Positions 23,953 through 34,800 of a stretch of DNA of 64,000 bases are shown here, one piece after another. The notes beneath the pieces were generated by a model. That model ran no database searches, had not been told where the DNA came from, and saw nothing but the letters and a program-made list of their open reading frames with translations. The translations under genes were made by a program, and so were the position numbers. Source of the stretch: Sphingobacterium hungaricum. GTDB lineage: Bacteria > Bacteroidota > Bacteroidia > Sphingobacteriales > Sphingobacteriaceae. The stretch covers positions 1,447,611 to 1,511,610 of the forward strand of contig NZ_MU158698.1 of the NCBI RefSeq assembly GCF_015210005.1, in the 5' to 3' direction. Numbering within the stretch: the first letter of the stretch is position 1; the number at the start of each line of letters is the position of its first letter.

Positions 23953-25458
23953 TTAATACGCTTGTTCTGTCGGTAATCGTTCTGGATTGACTTGTTTGCC
24001 CGGAGAGGTAATCAACAGCATGATAAAAGTCAATAAACCATTATAAATAATCAATTCGAATCCGACGTTGTACGAGGTGTACGGTTGGACGACAAAATGA
24101 TTCAATAAGTATATTAAGATTGGGGATGCCAGACAGATATAAGGCACTAGGTTGTCGTTGACTCTGTATTTGGTCAAAATTCCAAACGAGAACAAGCCTA
24201 GCAAAGGTCCGTAGGTATAACTTGCGGCCGTAAAGATTGCATTGACAACCGAATCGTCATTCAATACTCTAAACGCCAAAATCACAATCAAAATCAGGAA
24301 TGAAAAAGCGAGGTGAACATAGTTTCTAACTCTCACCAATGCTGGGTCATTTGGATTTTCCTTCTTGTTGAAATTTAGGAAATCGACACAATAGGAGGTG
24401 GTCAAGGCCGTTAGCGCCGAATCCGTGGTCGCAAAAGTTGCGGCCGTCAGTCCCATCATAAAGATAATCCCCGGAAGGATGGTCAAGTAATTTAAAGCAA
24501 TTTCAGGATACAAATAATCTGGCGTCAATAAAGCACTTACATCTATGTTATTTTTCGCGGCGTAAATGTATAACAAAGCACCCACCGATAAGAAGAATAA
24601 ATTGATTACGATGAAAATCCCGGTGAAAGTCAGCATGTTTTTTTGCGCCTCACCGATGGTTTTCATACTTAGGTTTTTCTGCATTAAATCTTGGTCCAAA
24701 CCTGTCATCGCAATAGTCACAAAAGCACCACCGATAATGTGTTTCCAGAAATGGTTTTTGCTTCCCAAGAAATCTTCCCAAACAAAAATGGTCGAATAAC
24801 TGCTTTCCTTAACCGCTTCAAATGCTCCTAATACACTTAGGCCTAAACCGTCAGCCATAAAATAGATGGACAGCACCACTGCCAAGACTAAGAAAAACGT
24901 TTGCAGGGTATCCGTGATGATAATGGTTTTCAATCCGCCTTTATTCGTGTACAACCAAATCAGCACAAGGCAGATAATAATGGTCACTGCGAAAGGAACA
25001 TTCCAAGCATCAAATATATACCGTTGCAATATTATCCCTACTAAATACAAACGGAAAGCCGAACCGATAGTTCTTGAAATCAAGAATATCATAGCTCCTG
25101 TTTTGTAGCTTTTGTGCCCTAAACGCTCTTCCAAATAGGTATAAATCGAAGTTAAATTCATTCGATAATAGAGCGGAAGAAGCACATACGCAATCACGAT
25201 AAAGCCAATTGCATTTCCGATAACAAACTGGAAATAACTAAAGTTACTGACGCCCACTGCTCCGGGAACCGAAATGAACGTAACACCCGAAAGCGCCGTT
25301 CCAATCATTCCAAAAGCCACCATGTACCATTTGGCATTTCGGTTTGCAACAAAAAAAGTAGAATTATCGGCTGATTTTTTAGAAGTAAAATAAGCCACGC
25401 TCAAAAGCAAGGCAAAATATACGACCAAAAATGTCAATAATATGGCTGGAGACATCAT
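23953..25458 (-). CDS. Sodium:solute symporter, probable MurNAc or amino-sugar uptake
   Basis: A 501-residue inner-membrane protein of the SSS family with about 13 hydrophobic helices, opening with a helix at about 5-25 and carrying the family stretch GMIGTALSGVTFISVPG near residue 52. Sodium-coupled import is the family role. It lies 24 bases downstream of murQ on the same strand, and a terminator follows it, so the two form an operon. By analogy with the transporter-kinase-etherase locus for MurNAc in Tannerella, MurNAc or an anhydro form is the likeliest substrate; this is an inference. No kinase gene is present. Confidence 0.88.
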   Translation of the reverse strand: MMSPAILLTFLVVYFALLLSVAYFTSKKSADNSTFFVANRNAKWYMVAFGMIGTALSGVTFISVPGAVGVSNFSYFQFVIGNAIGFIVIAYVLLPLYYRMNLTSIYTYLEERLGHKSYKTGAMIFLISRTIGSAFRLYLVGIILQRYIFDAWNVPFAVTIIICLVLIWLYTNKGGLKTIIITDTLQTFFLVLAVVLSIYFMADGLGLSVLGAFEAVKESSYSTIFVWEDFLGSKNHFWKHIIGGAFVTIAMTGLDQDLMQKNLSMKTIGEAQKNMLTFTGIFIVINLFFLSVGALLYIYAAKNNIDVSALLTPDYLYPEIALNYLTILPGIIFMMGLTAATFATTDSALTALTTSYCVDFLNFNKKENPNDPALVRVRNYVHLAFSFLILIVILAFRVLNDDSVVNAIFTAASYTYGPLLGLFSFGILTKYRVNDNLVPYICLASPILIYLLNHFVVQPYTSYNVGFELIIYNGLLTFIMLLITSPGKQVNPERLPTEQAY

Positions 25459-25482
25459 GTTAATTTAGGTTTGTTTAATTGG

Positions 25483-26295
25483 TTAATGGGTTTCTTGATA
25501 CGATTCTATTGCTTTGCGGACATTGCCAAATTTTTCTAACAAATCCGTCGCTGTTTCTTCATCAGCGCCCGTTTCGTCCATGACAATTCCTACGCCACGC
25601 AACACTAATTTATGGTTGGACAATTGCATATCCACCATTTTGTTTCCTTTCACACGCCCTAGCTGAATCATCACGGCCGTGCTCAGCATATTCAGGACAA
25701 GTTTTTGAGCCGTACCTGCTTTCATGCGTGTCGAACCTGTTACGAATTCAGGACCAACAATAACTTCTATCGGGAATTTTGCGATTTCTGCAATCGGAGA
25801 ACCGCCATTGCAAACAATGCAACCCGTGTCCAAACCCATTTCATTTGCTTTCTTTAATCCACCAATAACATATGGGGTGGTTCCTGAAGCAGCGATGCCA
25901 ATCACAATATCGTTCTTATTTACACCAAACTCGTCCAAATCTTTCCAAGCTTGGTCAACATCATCTTCTGCAAACTCAACCGCTTTACGAATTGCCGTAT
26001 CACCTCCAGCGATAAGACCAATAATCCAATCAAATGGAACGCCAAACGTCGGCGGACATTCGGAAGCATCTAAAATCCCTAACCTGCCACTCGTACCAGC
26101 GCCTATATAAAAGATACGTCCTCCGGTTTTCATCCGCTCGACCGCCACATTCACTAATTTTTCAATCTGAGGGATTGACTTTTCGACTGCACGCGGAACA
26201 GATTGGTCTTCTGTATTTATGTTGGTCAACAATTCCGAAGTAGACATCTTGTCTAAATCTTGGTAATTTGACTCCTTCTCGGTAACTCTTATCAT
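25483..26295 (-). CDS. murQ: N-acetylmuramic acid 6-phosphate etherase
   Basis: About 270 residues from the ATG whose complement is at 26293-26295 (MIRVTEKESNYQDLD). A longer reading to 26346 would add 17 residues without homology. The SIS-type sugar-isomerase domain is complete: GGRIFYIGAGTSGRLGILDASECPPTFG, the IAGGDTAIRKAVEFAEDD segment with the catalytic acid region, and the TGSTRMKAGTAQKL block. MurQ removes D-lactate from MurNAc-6-phosphate to give GlcNAc-6-phosphate, the substrate of NagA, which is also in this window. It leads a two-gene operon with the symporter. Confidence 0.95.
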   Translation of the reverse strand: MIRVTEKESNYQDLDKMSTSELLTNINTEDQSVPRAVEKSIPQIEKLVNVAVERMKTGGRIFYIGAGTSGRLGILDASECPPTFGVPFDWIIGLIAGGDTAIRKAVEFAEDDVDQAWKDLDEFGVNKNDIVIGIAASGTTPYVIGGLKKANEMGLDTGCIVCNGGSPIAEIAKFPIEVIVGPEFVTGSTRMKAGTAQKLVLNMLSTAVMIQLGRVKGNKMVDMQLSNHKLVLRGVGIVMDETGADEETATDLLEKFGNVRKAIESYQETH

Positions 26296-26513
26296 TTTAT
26301 AATATTCAATATACACAAATTTGCACTTTTTTTTGGAATACCGCACAAAAACGCAAATAAAAATTCTTTAAAAATACGATTCTTATTTTAAGAATGTGTT
26401 AACTAATTTACTATCAGCCATACAATTCATCTGCTGCATGAATTTAATCTAAAAAAAACGAGTATTCATCATAATTTACACAAACCAATCTTTACGTTTA
26501 ACGTATTTTCGGC

Positions 26514-28361
26514 TTACTTTATTTTCAATTTTGAAACTTTTCCGTCCATCGCTGAAACCACAATTGTCTTCCCATTAAAATATAAAGGGTTAATCAATCC
26601 GTTTGAAATTTTATATTGCCAAGCAACTTCTCCCGTTTTTGCATCCACAGCCGACAAGAGTCCGTTGTTGTTCGGAACTAAAACCAAGTTCTTATCCGCA
26701 GAGATTGCCGTTGGCGAAATTTCATAAGGAAGTTTTAGTGTAGACGTAAATGCAATTTCCATTGTATCCGCAGCCGTAGAAATGCCTAACAATTCGCCAT
26801 CCATCGTCTTTACGTACACCAATGTTCCATCAGCAGATAGTCCCATCGATTCCCTGACCCGATAAGGGTCTTTCTTCTCGCGCCAGATTACTTTTCCGGT
26901 ATTCGCATCAAGGCAAGTCATGAAGCGGTCAGGTGCAACAATAAAGATACGGTCATTGACTGCAACCGGATAACATGCCGCGGCCGAAAACATTCGATTG
27001 GCATGTCCATTATTCCATTCCCAGATTAGATTTCCATTGGTTTTGTCCAATGCATAAAATCCATTTTCCCAAGAACCGAATAACACTTTATCTTTATATA
27101 ATGTGGGTTTTGTCGAAACAAATCCGTTGACTTTGTCAAATTGCCAAAGCACTTTTCCGGAATGGACATCAATGGCCCGAAATATTCCATCGGAACTACC
27201 AATGTATGCAATATCCTTTTCAATGCTAGGCGAACCAAGCACGGCTTTATCGGTTTTTACTTTCCAGAGCTCTTTTCCGGTTTTCGCATGAATCCCATAG
27301 ATATATCCATCGGAAGAACCTACGACAACCGTATTTTTACCTACCGCCGGAGTCGAATAGATTTTTCCTCCGGTTAAGAATTTCCAGACTTGATTTCCTG
27401 TTTTGGCATTCAAAGCATATACTTCACCAACTGTATTGCTCGTAAAAAACAAGTTGCTTTCAGAACTAATACCCGCAATCAAATCGCTGTTATCTTGAAA
27501 AGTCCATTCGATGTTAGCATGCTTTAGAAAGTTCTCATTCACCGCATAGCTTGGCCGAGGATATTTTGCTGTGTCATTCGAAAAATAATGATTTTTCAAG
27601 GCAACAGTAAGCCAAGGCCCTTGCATCTCTTGCCGTGGTTTCCGCACTCGAAAGCTCGCTGAAGTTCCATCGATAGTAATGATGTTATAACCGCCGACTT
27701 CTTCTTTAGCCCTTAAATTAGAGCGGTTCATGACTCCGGGGATTCCTTCCCAATCATATAATCTATTGGAATGCCCATGTCCGCATAAAGACAGTTGAAT
27801 GTTCCGGGTTTTCAATTTCGCTATGGCGTCGTACCAATTGTTCAATGAAGAATCCAGCGGATAATGGTTGATAAAAATAACTGGGGTTTCTACATTCGGA
27901 TTTGCTGCAAAAACAGAATCCATCCAGACTAAGTGCTCTCTAGGAATCTGCCCTGGCCCCATTCTTAAATTTGGCCCCGAAGCATTTCCTAAAAACAGAT
28001 AGCCTTTGTGGGCAAAGGAAAAAGTTTCGGCTCCAAACGTCTTTTTGAATGTATTCGCTCCGCTCTCCGACCAATTGCTGTCGTGATTTCCTGGAATGAC
28101 GTGCAGCGGTAATCTTAGGCTATCTAAAATCTGCTTGGCCAAGCGCAATTCCTCATCCGACCCGAATTCGGTCACGTCGCCAGAAAGAATAACAAAATCA
28201 ATATCATTCTGCTTATTCAAATCTGCGACAGTCCTTCGCAAGTCATCAGCGCCTGTGGATCCGCCAACATGTGTATCCGTTACCAGCGCAAACTTAAATG
28301 TTTGCGCCGATAGCGAATACGAAAAGATAACTATAAATAGTATGGAGAATAAATTTTTCAA
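26514..28361 (-). CDS. Metallophosphoesterase fused to a PQQ-type beta-propeller
   Basis: A 615-residue secreted protein (signal peptide about 1-19, SLSAQ). Residues about 22-235 form a calcineurin-like phosphoesterase with every metal motif: DTHVGG, LSGDVTEFG, PGNHDSNW, NHYPLD and CGHGHSN. Residues about 300-615 form a beta-propeller of PQQ-like repeats (AKTGNQVWKF, AKTGKELWKV, HSGKVLWQF, KTNGNLIWEW, ANTGKVIWRE, AKTGEVAWQY). The propeller repeats do not prove PQQ binding. It is the last gene of a SusC/SusD operon, 33 bases after the NAGPA-like gene, so its phosphoester substrate may come from the imported glycan. Confidence 0.88.
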   Translation of the reverse strand: MKNLFSILFIVIFSYSLSAQTFKFALVTDTHVGGSTGADDLRRTVADLNKQNDIDFVILSGDVTEFGSDEELRLAKQILDSLRLPLHVIPGNHDSNWSESGANTFKKTFGAETFSFAHKGYLFLGNASGPNLRMGPGQIPREHLVWMDSVFAANPNVETPVIFINHYPLDSSLNNWYDAIAKLKTRNIQLSLCGHGHSNRLYDWEGIPGVMNRSNLRAKEEVGGYNIITIDGTSASFRVRKPRQEMQGPWLTVALKNHYFSNDTAKYPRPSYAVNENFLKHANIEWTFQDNSDLIAGISSESNLFFTSNTVGEVYALNAKTGNQVWKFLTGGKIYSTPAVGKNTVVVGSSDGYIYGIHAKTGKELWKVKTDKAVLGSPSIEKDIAYIGSSDGIFRAIDVHSGKVLWQFDKVNGFVSTKPTLYKDKVLFGSWENGFYALDKTNGNLIWEWNNGHANRMFSAAACYPVAVNDRIFIVAPDRFMTCLDANTGKVIWREKKDPYRVRESMGLSADGTLVYVKTMDGELLGISTAADTMEIAFTSTLKLPYEISPTAISADKNLVLVPNNNGLLSAVDAKTGEVAWQYKISNGLINPLYFNGKTIVVSAMDGKVSKLKIK

Positions 28362-28394
28362 CAGCTTGTTATTTTTTTTTAAAGTTACTTTAAA

Positions 28395-29363
28395 TTATTT
28401 CACTAAAAAACCAATGCCTGTCGCCGTAGCCAAACCAGTAGGCGTGGTCGGGAAGTTTTTAACTTCCCAAGTTATCGGACGGAGATTCGATTGATGTCTT
28501 ACCACCAAAGCGGAAGTTTGTCCTGCATTTAACTGAAAAGCGTCCACAGCACCGATTGCTTTCATCACATCTCGAACATCATTTAATTTTAATCCTACGG
28601 AGAATTTCGGATTGTCGCCATCGACCACAATCGAGAATAATTTTGTTGGACTTAAGCCAATTGCTGTACGAGCCGATAAAGCAACAGCGGCATTCTCAAC
28701 GCTAGTTCCCCGATACAATAACCAGTTTGAGCCAGAGACCAAATGCGAAATATCATTTAAGTCATACGGATCTAAAGGTACCGTTGCATCTACCCGATTA
28801 CCGATAAACATGGTGCCATCTTTTTTTACCGCAAAAAATGGACGCGTATTAACTGTCGCGGTCGTTGTGGTGACCTTAATTTGCCGTCCGTAACGGATGT
28901 AAGAACCTGTGGGAATCCCAGTTGTAAATGAATCACCGTTAATCGCCGCAATAATTCTTAGTGGCGGACTGATTTCGTTATCTTTCGCCATATCCGCTAA
29001 AAATTGAGTCGAATACAATACATCATTGAACGGACTCATCGCGATGCTACTCACTTGCGATTGCGCTCGGTCGATCTCTAAAATGGTCATGCTTATTTGC
29101 TGATCCAGTGCATTCAAAAAACGCATATGCGTATATTGAACACCGGCCGCAATTTCGGTCGTTGAATCAATCTGAAATTTAGCGATTAAGCTCGTTTGGT
29201 CAATTATTTTTTGGGTAATCTCACTGATTGTATTATCTGGTGGAATTACATCGACCACCTCCTCAACGACCTCTTTGTCGTCAAAATTTGGGTAATCATC
29301 CCTGCGGCTACAGCTTGATGCAATCAGCATCGTGCCTATCGAAAGCAACATAAACTTTCTCAT
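28395..29363 (-). CDS. NAGPA-like phosphodiester glycosidase lipoprotein
   Basis: About 322 residues from the ATG at 29363, which puts the lipobox IASSC at a normal distance; an ATG at 29390 adds 9 residues. The C-terminal 250 residues resemble the NAGPA (phosphodiester alpha-N-acetylglucosaminidase) family: IAAINGDSF where NGGFF is expected, ARTAIGLS, FSIVVDGDN and VDAFQLNAGQTSAL where LDGGGSS is usual. Some catalytic-motif residues therefore differ, and activity is uncertain. The family removes GlcNAc from phosphodiesters or acts on related bonds in bacteria. It lies between the DUF4397 gene and the phosphoesterase in one operon. Confidence 0.75.
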   Translation of the reverse strand: MRKFMLLSIGTMLIASSCSRRDDYPNFDDKEVVEEVVDVIPPDNTISEITQKIIDQTSLIAKFQIDSTTEIAAGVQYTHMRFLNALDQQISMTILEIDRAQSQVSSIAMSPFNDVLYSTQFLADMAKDNEISPPLRIIAAINGDSFTTGIPTGSYIRYGRQIKVTTTTATVNTRPFFAVKKDGTMFIGNRVDATVPLDPYDLNDISHLVSGSNWLLYRGTSVENAAVALSARTAIGLSPTKLFSIVVDGDNPKFSVGLKLNDVRDVMKAIGAVDAFQLNAGQTSALVVRHQSNLRPITWEVKNFPTTPTGLATATGIGFLVK

Positions 29364-29393
29364 TGTAAAATTGATAGTTTCTCTTTTCATAAT

Positions 29394-30209
29394 TTATCGA
29401 ACTAAGAAGAAGGATACATATGGTCTCATAATCGCACTTGTTTGGCCTTGATAACCCAAAGCGTAGGCCGTATATGAGCGACTATTTAAGGTTGAATTCA
29501 CATTGGCGTAATAAGCCAGCACAGTTGCATTGGTAACTTCGGCGCCACTAGGTCTGATTTTCCAAGTTCTGGTTGCCGTTCTATGCAATGTAAAATACTC
29601 TGAAATCTCTCCAAACTTGATGTCTTTAGCCACCAATGAATCCTGACTTGCATTCTGCCCCGCAGCCGTATTGTTGAAAAAACCATAATACAAATCTATG
29701 GAAGGAACATTTGGCATTAAATTCACAAAACGGTAGGTTGCAAACGAAGAATCAGGCCTGCTTAAATCTTCATCCGTCACGATTGTCTTTGTAAATTGAG
29801 CCGTATCGGTAATATGCAATGTATACCGCTTGCCGCCCTGCAGATTGACCATCGTTTCATTGAGCACGATCGAATCCATTCCATTGTCTATTTTATGAGG
29901 CAGGCAGACTTTCACGTTGACATTGCCGCCGGCAACTTTCAGGAAATCAGGTCTTGAATCACCGCGGGTATTGTAACCTCCGCCCGGATACGGTTCTCTT
30001 GCCCGAATTAAAGGCGTAACTCTTCTGTCATTAAACTTTACATACATGTAGCGGTCATCGCCATAGACCGACGCCATATTTATTTTTACAATAACATCGT
30101 TATCTGTCATGAATTGTAAATCTCCAAAATCCTGAACGGATTCTTTGCAAGACATAAAAGACAGCAGACCAACGAAAATCAAAAATTTCTTATATACTTT
30201 CATAATCAT
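29394..30209 (-). CDS. DUF4397-domain lipoprotein
   Basis: A 271-residue lipoprotein (lipobox SFMSC near residue 21) with a C-terminal beta-sandwich that fits DUF4397: YRFVNLMPNVPSIDLYYGF, followed by KDIKFGEISEYFTLHR and a closing AYALGYQGQ stretch. It is probably exposed at the cell surface and may bind glycan, as accessory lipoproteins of SusC/D operons often do; no binding residues can be named. It starts 9 bases after the SusD gene and ends 3 bases before the NAGPA-like frame. Confidence 0.75.
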   Translation of the reverse strand: MIMKVYKKFLIFVGLLSFMSCKESVQDFGDLQFMTDNDVIVKINMASVYGDDRYMYVKFNDRRVTPLIRAREPYPGGGYNTRGDSRPDFLKVAGGNVNVKVCLPHKIDNGMDSIVLNETMVNLQGGKRYTLHITDTAQFTKTIVTDEDLSRPDSSFATYRFVNLMPNVPSIDLYYGFFNNTAAGQNASQDSLVAKDIKFGEISEYFTLHRTATRTWKIRPSGAEVTNATVLAYYANVNSTLNSRSYTAYALGYQGQTSAIMRPYVSFFLVR

Positions 30210-30218
30210 CTTCTTTAA

Positions 30219-31799
30219 TTAATTATCAGATAGAACAAACCATACAGGTTTAGTCACATAATCTGGTTCTAAACCGCCCCATTTTTCCAGCTCCGCTGAA
30301 TTCCAGATAAATTCAGAATTGTATCGCGGACGAACACGGTAACTGTATTTTTGGTATTCTAGCTGAGAAGCCTGTAATTGGACAAATTGCCTGAATACCA
30401 ATGGGTCGTAATTGTATTTCCGAATGTCGCTCCATTGCTCTAATGCGCCATAGCCCCATTGAACGATGTATTTTTGTCCCATAATATCAGCCAGCGTTAG
30501 ATCAGCAGCAGTCTGAGGAATTTCATCACTACTTAGGTAAGCTGTAACATCTGCTTGAGTAATCGCTGTTTCGCCACTATTCCCTGCCTGTGCATATTTG
30601 TTGACAAAGTCCATATGTCCTGCGATAGCGCGGATGTAGGCCTCATACGCGGTGGCTTTATCATCTTTAATAAATGCCGCCTCTGCCTTAATCAGTTGCA
30701 ATTGTGCATATGTCATTATTGGGAAATCCTGCGCTTTCTTGAAAATATATTTTCCAGGATATTCATTGTTTACATTAATGACTCCCAAAATGTTAGGAAC
30801 TGTGGTATTTGAAACAAGCGGTGTGCCGGCAACATATATACTATCAAGCGGTCTAAAATTAAGCATCCGGCTTAGGCGAGGATCAATGGACTCTTTGCTG
30901 TCTTCAATCGGATCTCCACGCAAGCCTCCTGTCAAATAACGCAAGACAGGCAATCCCGCACGGTTGTAATACACCGATGTGTAGAAACCGAATTCAGCAC
31001 TGACTACATTTGAATTGCTAGAATTCGTTCCCGCAAATTTTACGCCCGCATCATCTGCGGTTGACGCAAAGGACAAATCCACATATTTAATAATTGAATC
31101 TGCATAATTTGTTTTATATGCGGCTTTATTGACTAAACGTCCATACTGCATCGCTTTTAAACCATAGATAAATTTCCTCCAGCGGTCTTTATTTCCCCGG
31201 TACAAATTATCCCCTTTTACAGAATTAAGATTGGCAGAATAATTTAACGGGCTTTCTTTTGCCAAATAAAATAAGGATGAATCACACCATTCCCTGACTT
31301 TGGCATATACCTCGTCTTGTTCTTGGTAAGTGAACTTTAATAGATCTTGATTCAATGCGTCGTCTAAGATCACAGGCCCATGATAATCGGTAAGCATCTG
31401 GTATCCCCAAGCTTTTATGGCGTAGCCAATTGCAGCATACTCATACTTCTCATTTTTGATTCCATCTTCAATCATCAACCGTAAATTATGTCCATGATCA
31501 TAATAAACCATGCGCCACATCACGCCTCCTACATCACTTTCGACAGGATAGCCATGACGTTCCCAGATAAAACTTGACAAATCAGTCGAGGCTCCGAGAA
31601 GATTTTGGGTAAACTTATTCATCATCCGAGAATCCTGCATATAGCCATTTGCCATTTGATAAATAATCGGGGCAATCAATAATTCCGCTTTTACATCCTG
31701 CGGATAGGAAGGATTTGTATTTATATCCAGGTATTTTTTACAACTTGAAAATAGGCTTGCAATACAGAAAGCACTAATCCACAAATATTTCGTTTTCAT
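30219..31799 (-). CDS. SusD-family nutrient-binding lipoprotein (pair 1)
   Basis: A 526-residue lipoprotein (lipobox SLFSSC, Cys near residue 20) of the SusD-like type that starts KKYLDINTNPSYP. TPR-like helices are visible, and the conserved end includes QWGYGALEQWSDIRKYNYDP and SAELEKWGG. It forms the lid of the SusC barrel and binds the ligand at the cell surface. It begins 4 bases after the SusC gene. Similar in type to the SusD of pair 3 and different from the longer SusD of pair 2, so the ligands of pairs 1 and 3 may be related. Confidence 0.92.
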   Translation of the reverse strand: MKTKYLWISAFCIASLFSSCKKYLDINTNPSYPQDVKAELLIAPIIYQMANGYMQDSRMMNKFTQNLLGASTDLSSFIWERHGYPVESDVGGVMWRMVYYDHGHNLRLMIEDGIKNEKYEYAAIGYAIKAWGYQMLTDYHGPVILDDALNQDLLKFTYQEQDEVYAKVREWCDSSLFYLAKESPLNYSANLNSVKGDNLYRGNKDRWRKFIYGLKAMQYGRLVNKAAYKTNYADSIIKYVDLSFASTADDAGVKFAGTNSSNSNVVSAEFGFYTSVYYNRAGLPVLRYLTGGLRGDPIEDSKESIDPRLSRMLNFRPLDSIYVAGTPLVSNTTVPNILGVINVNNEYPGKYIFKKAQDFPIMTYAQLQLIKAEAAFIKDDKATAYEAYIRAIAGHMDFVNKYAQAGNSGETAITQADVTAYLSSDEIPQTAADLTLADIMGQKYIVQWGYGALEQWSDIRKYNYDPLVFRQFVQLQASQLEYQKYSYRVRPRYNSEFIWNSAELEKWGGLEPDYVTKPVWFVLSDN

Positions 31800-31803
31800 A
31801 ATT

Positions 31804-34800
31804 CTATAAATTTAAACTCAAACCAAAATTAAAACCGCGAGGTTTGCCCATGTTACCGAAGTCAATACCGTAACCTCCAATACCTCCAACACCCGGAGTG
31901 TTAATGTTACTTTCAGGATCTAATCCTGTGTAATTAGTAAACATCAGCAAGTCAGTTACCGTCATGAAAACGCTCATTGAAGTTTTTTCACCCAAACGGC
32001 GCATTACTGATTTTGGAAGCTGGTAACGTAAAGAAATATCGCGCAAGCGCAAAGTCCAAATGTCTTTCTCTACGAATTGTTGAGGTTCGAAGTTTGTTGT
32101 ATAATAAGTCGAGCTATAGTATGGAGTTACGGCAATGCTGTTTTCTGTAGGCGTAGCCGAATTTTCTAAGCCATCTTTTAAAACTCCCGTAATAACCCTT
32201 GGCTCTTCTCGGTTTAATGATTTTTTAGAAAGACCATAGATAAACATGCGATAATCTAATCCATTAACCACATCTCCGCCAACACGCAAATCCCATAGGA
32301 AATTCAGGTCAAAAGCTTTGTAAGTAAATTTATTGATGGTTCCCAATGTAAACTTTGGCATCCGGTCACCGATAGGGTAATAACGTCCGTTACCTGCAAT
32401 CGGAAGTCCTGTCGATGGATTGATTAGCACATCTCCATTATCATTTCGTTCAAAGCGAGTACCGCTGACAGCACCGATACTGTATCCCGGATGTACCGCA
32501 GTACGGATTCCGGCTAAAACCCAAGTATCCGATTCATACAACTCTGGCAATTCTTCTGCTAAGGATAAAACTCTTCCTTTATTTGCTGTAAAATTAAAGA
32601 TCAGGTCCCAAGCAAAATCTTTGTAAATAATCGGCTTAATTCTCGATTGGATTTCAATCCCTTGATTTTTAACCTCTCCTCCATTGATCATTTTCAGGAT
32701 AAAACCTGTTCCATAACTTAAGCGAGGCAAGATAATTTGATCCTTGCTCAAACGTGAATAATAGGTAAAATCAAACGCTAAGCGTTTTTTCAATAACGAA
32801 AATTCAACCCCTGCTTCGAAATCTTCGGTCATTTCCACTTGAAGATCATCATTTCCTCCGTTGACTCCATAAGCATATCCTCCACCGGTAGAGAATTTGG
32901 ATTCCATCGAGGACCGAGTGAAATACGTCATAAATGGCGCTTTACCCGTTAAAGAAGCCGAACTCCTTAACTTTCCATCTTCTAACCAAGGAACATTATT
33001 CTTGAAAAATTGCATATCTGTAAAATTGAAGGCAATAGAGGCTGAAGGGTAAGCAAAAAATGGATTATTTGGCATCAAGCGAGATGCGCCATCCATGCGA
33101 CCCGATAAAGTCAAATACACTAATTCTTGATATCCCCAAACCGTTTGCCCAAAGAAACCAATGGTTCGGTAATGATTTTGAATACTGCGCGCATTCCGAG
33201 TATCAGGAAAAGTATTATTGATGTTGTAAAAATCTGGATCGAAGAAATCTTCTCCATATTGAGAATTTGTAACAAAATTAAAATCATTGAAATTTGATCC
33301 TAAAACTGCCAACAAATTAAAATTCTTTCCAAGATTTGTACGAGCACGTGCAGCGAAATTACCGCTCAACGTTCTAGACGAGCGATCATAGGTGCTAATC
33401 GTTCCACCTCTTGGTGTTGCTGAGGAACCCGAACCAGAATAAGATTGTGCATGATAAACACTTTCTCCATGTGTTAAGGAATAATCTAATCCGAATGTTC
33501 CATTAAAGGTTAACCATTTTGTAGCTCTATACGTTGCATTCGTTGTTGCTAAAACACGGTTGACCTCATCAAATGCAATATTTCTATAGACATCCCAAAA
33601 TGGATTATCCAATTCATTGTAAATCGTGCCCGAATGCAATACACGATTTCCCTTTTCATCGATCCAATCCTTGATATCATACAAAGGATTAAAGCGCATT
33701 AAAGTCATCAAGTAACCTGTAAGACCTCTCCTCGCCTTGTCATTGTCTGAATAAATGTAACTAAAGGATGTATTGAAATCCAACTTATCGCTTAATTTTA
33801 CTGTGCTATTCAGCCTAGACGACATTCTTTTGTACATGCTGTTGGGCACAATCCCTGCATTTTCATTGTATTCATTCGACCATCGATAAGAAACGCGGTC
33901 ATTTCCTCCTGATATGGATAAGTTGTGTTTGTGATTATAGCCTGTCGTGAAAAAATCATCAACGTTATTCGTATATAGCTTCACATTGTCTGGATAAATC
34001 GGTCCCAAGGAGTTGGCTGATGCACCGTCATAATTTCCGTTAACCCCCTGTGCATATTTATACTGTCGTTCCGGAAAACGATTCACTGTTTCAATACGTG
34101 TTGAATAATTGTAGTTGACCGCAAATGCTCCAGCTTTTGCTTTTTTGGTGACAATCAAAATAGCTCCACCAGCACCTTGGCTACCATACATCGCAGTAGC
34201 TTCGGGACCTTTCATAATTGTGTAGGATTCAATATCCTCCGGATTGATATCCATTCCCCTATTTGAATAATCTAAATCCCGATTCGCACCATTTATGGCT
34301 AGGTCTTTTTCGTTTAGCGTAGAGTTGTCAATTGGAACTCCATCGACGACAATCAATGCACTGTTGTCTCCTGAAATCGAACTGAAACCGCGAAGAACAA
34401 TCTGTGCCGAAGCTCCAGGCATACCGCTACTGGAGTTAATAGACAATCCCGGAACCCGCCCTTGAAGGCCTTGGAAAAAGGCTTCCCGCTGTGTTTCTGA
34501 AACATCATCCCCGTCAACTTTCGGCGTAGAATAGCCTAATGACTTTCGATCGCGTTCCACGCCAAAAGCGGTGACTACGACTTCATCAATCGCATCCCCT
34601 CTTTGTTCCAAAAAGACTTCGATGGGTTTACCATCGACTTTTAAGGTGATGGTTGTCATTCCTACGCTAGAAAAAGAGAGTGTTTCGCCAACGTTCGCAG
34701 AGATAGTAAATACCCCATGCGCAGCAGAAGACGTTGCAGCCCGTGTTTCTACGTTCCGAATTGTGGCGCCAATCAATGGCGAACCATCGGCGCTCGACTT

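Noticed and set aside
25724..26110. A 128-codon open frame on the plus strand
   Set aside because: It is antisense to the conserved murQ core.
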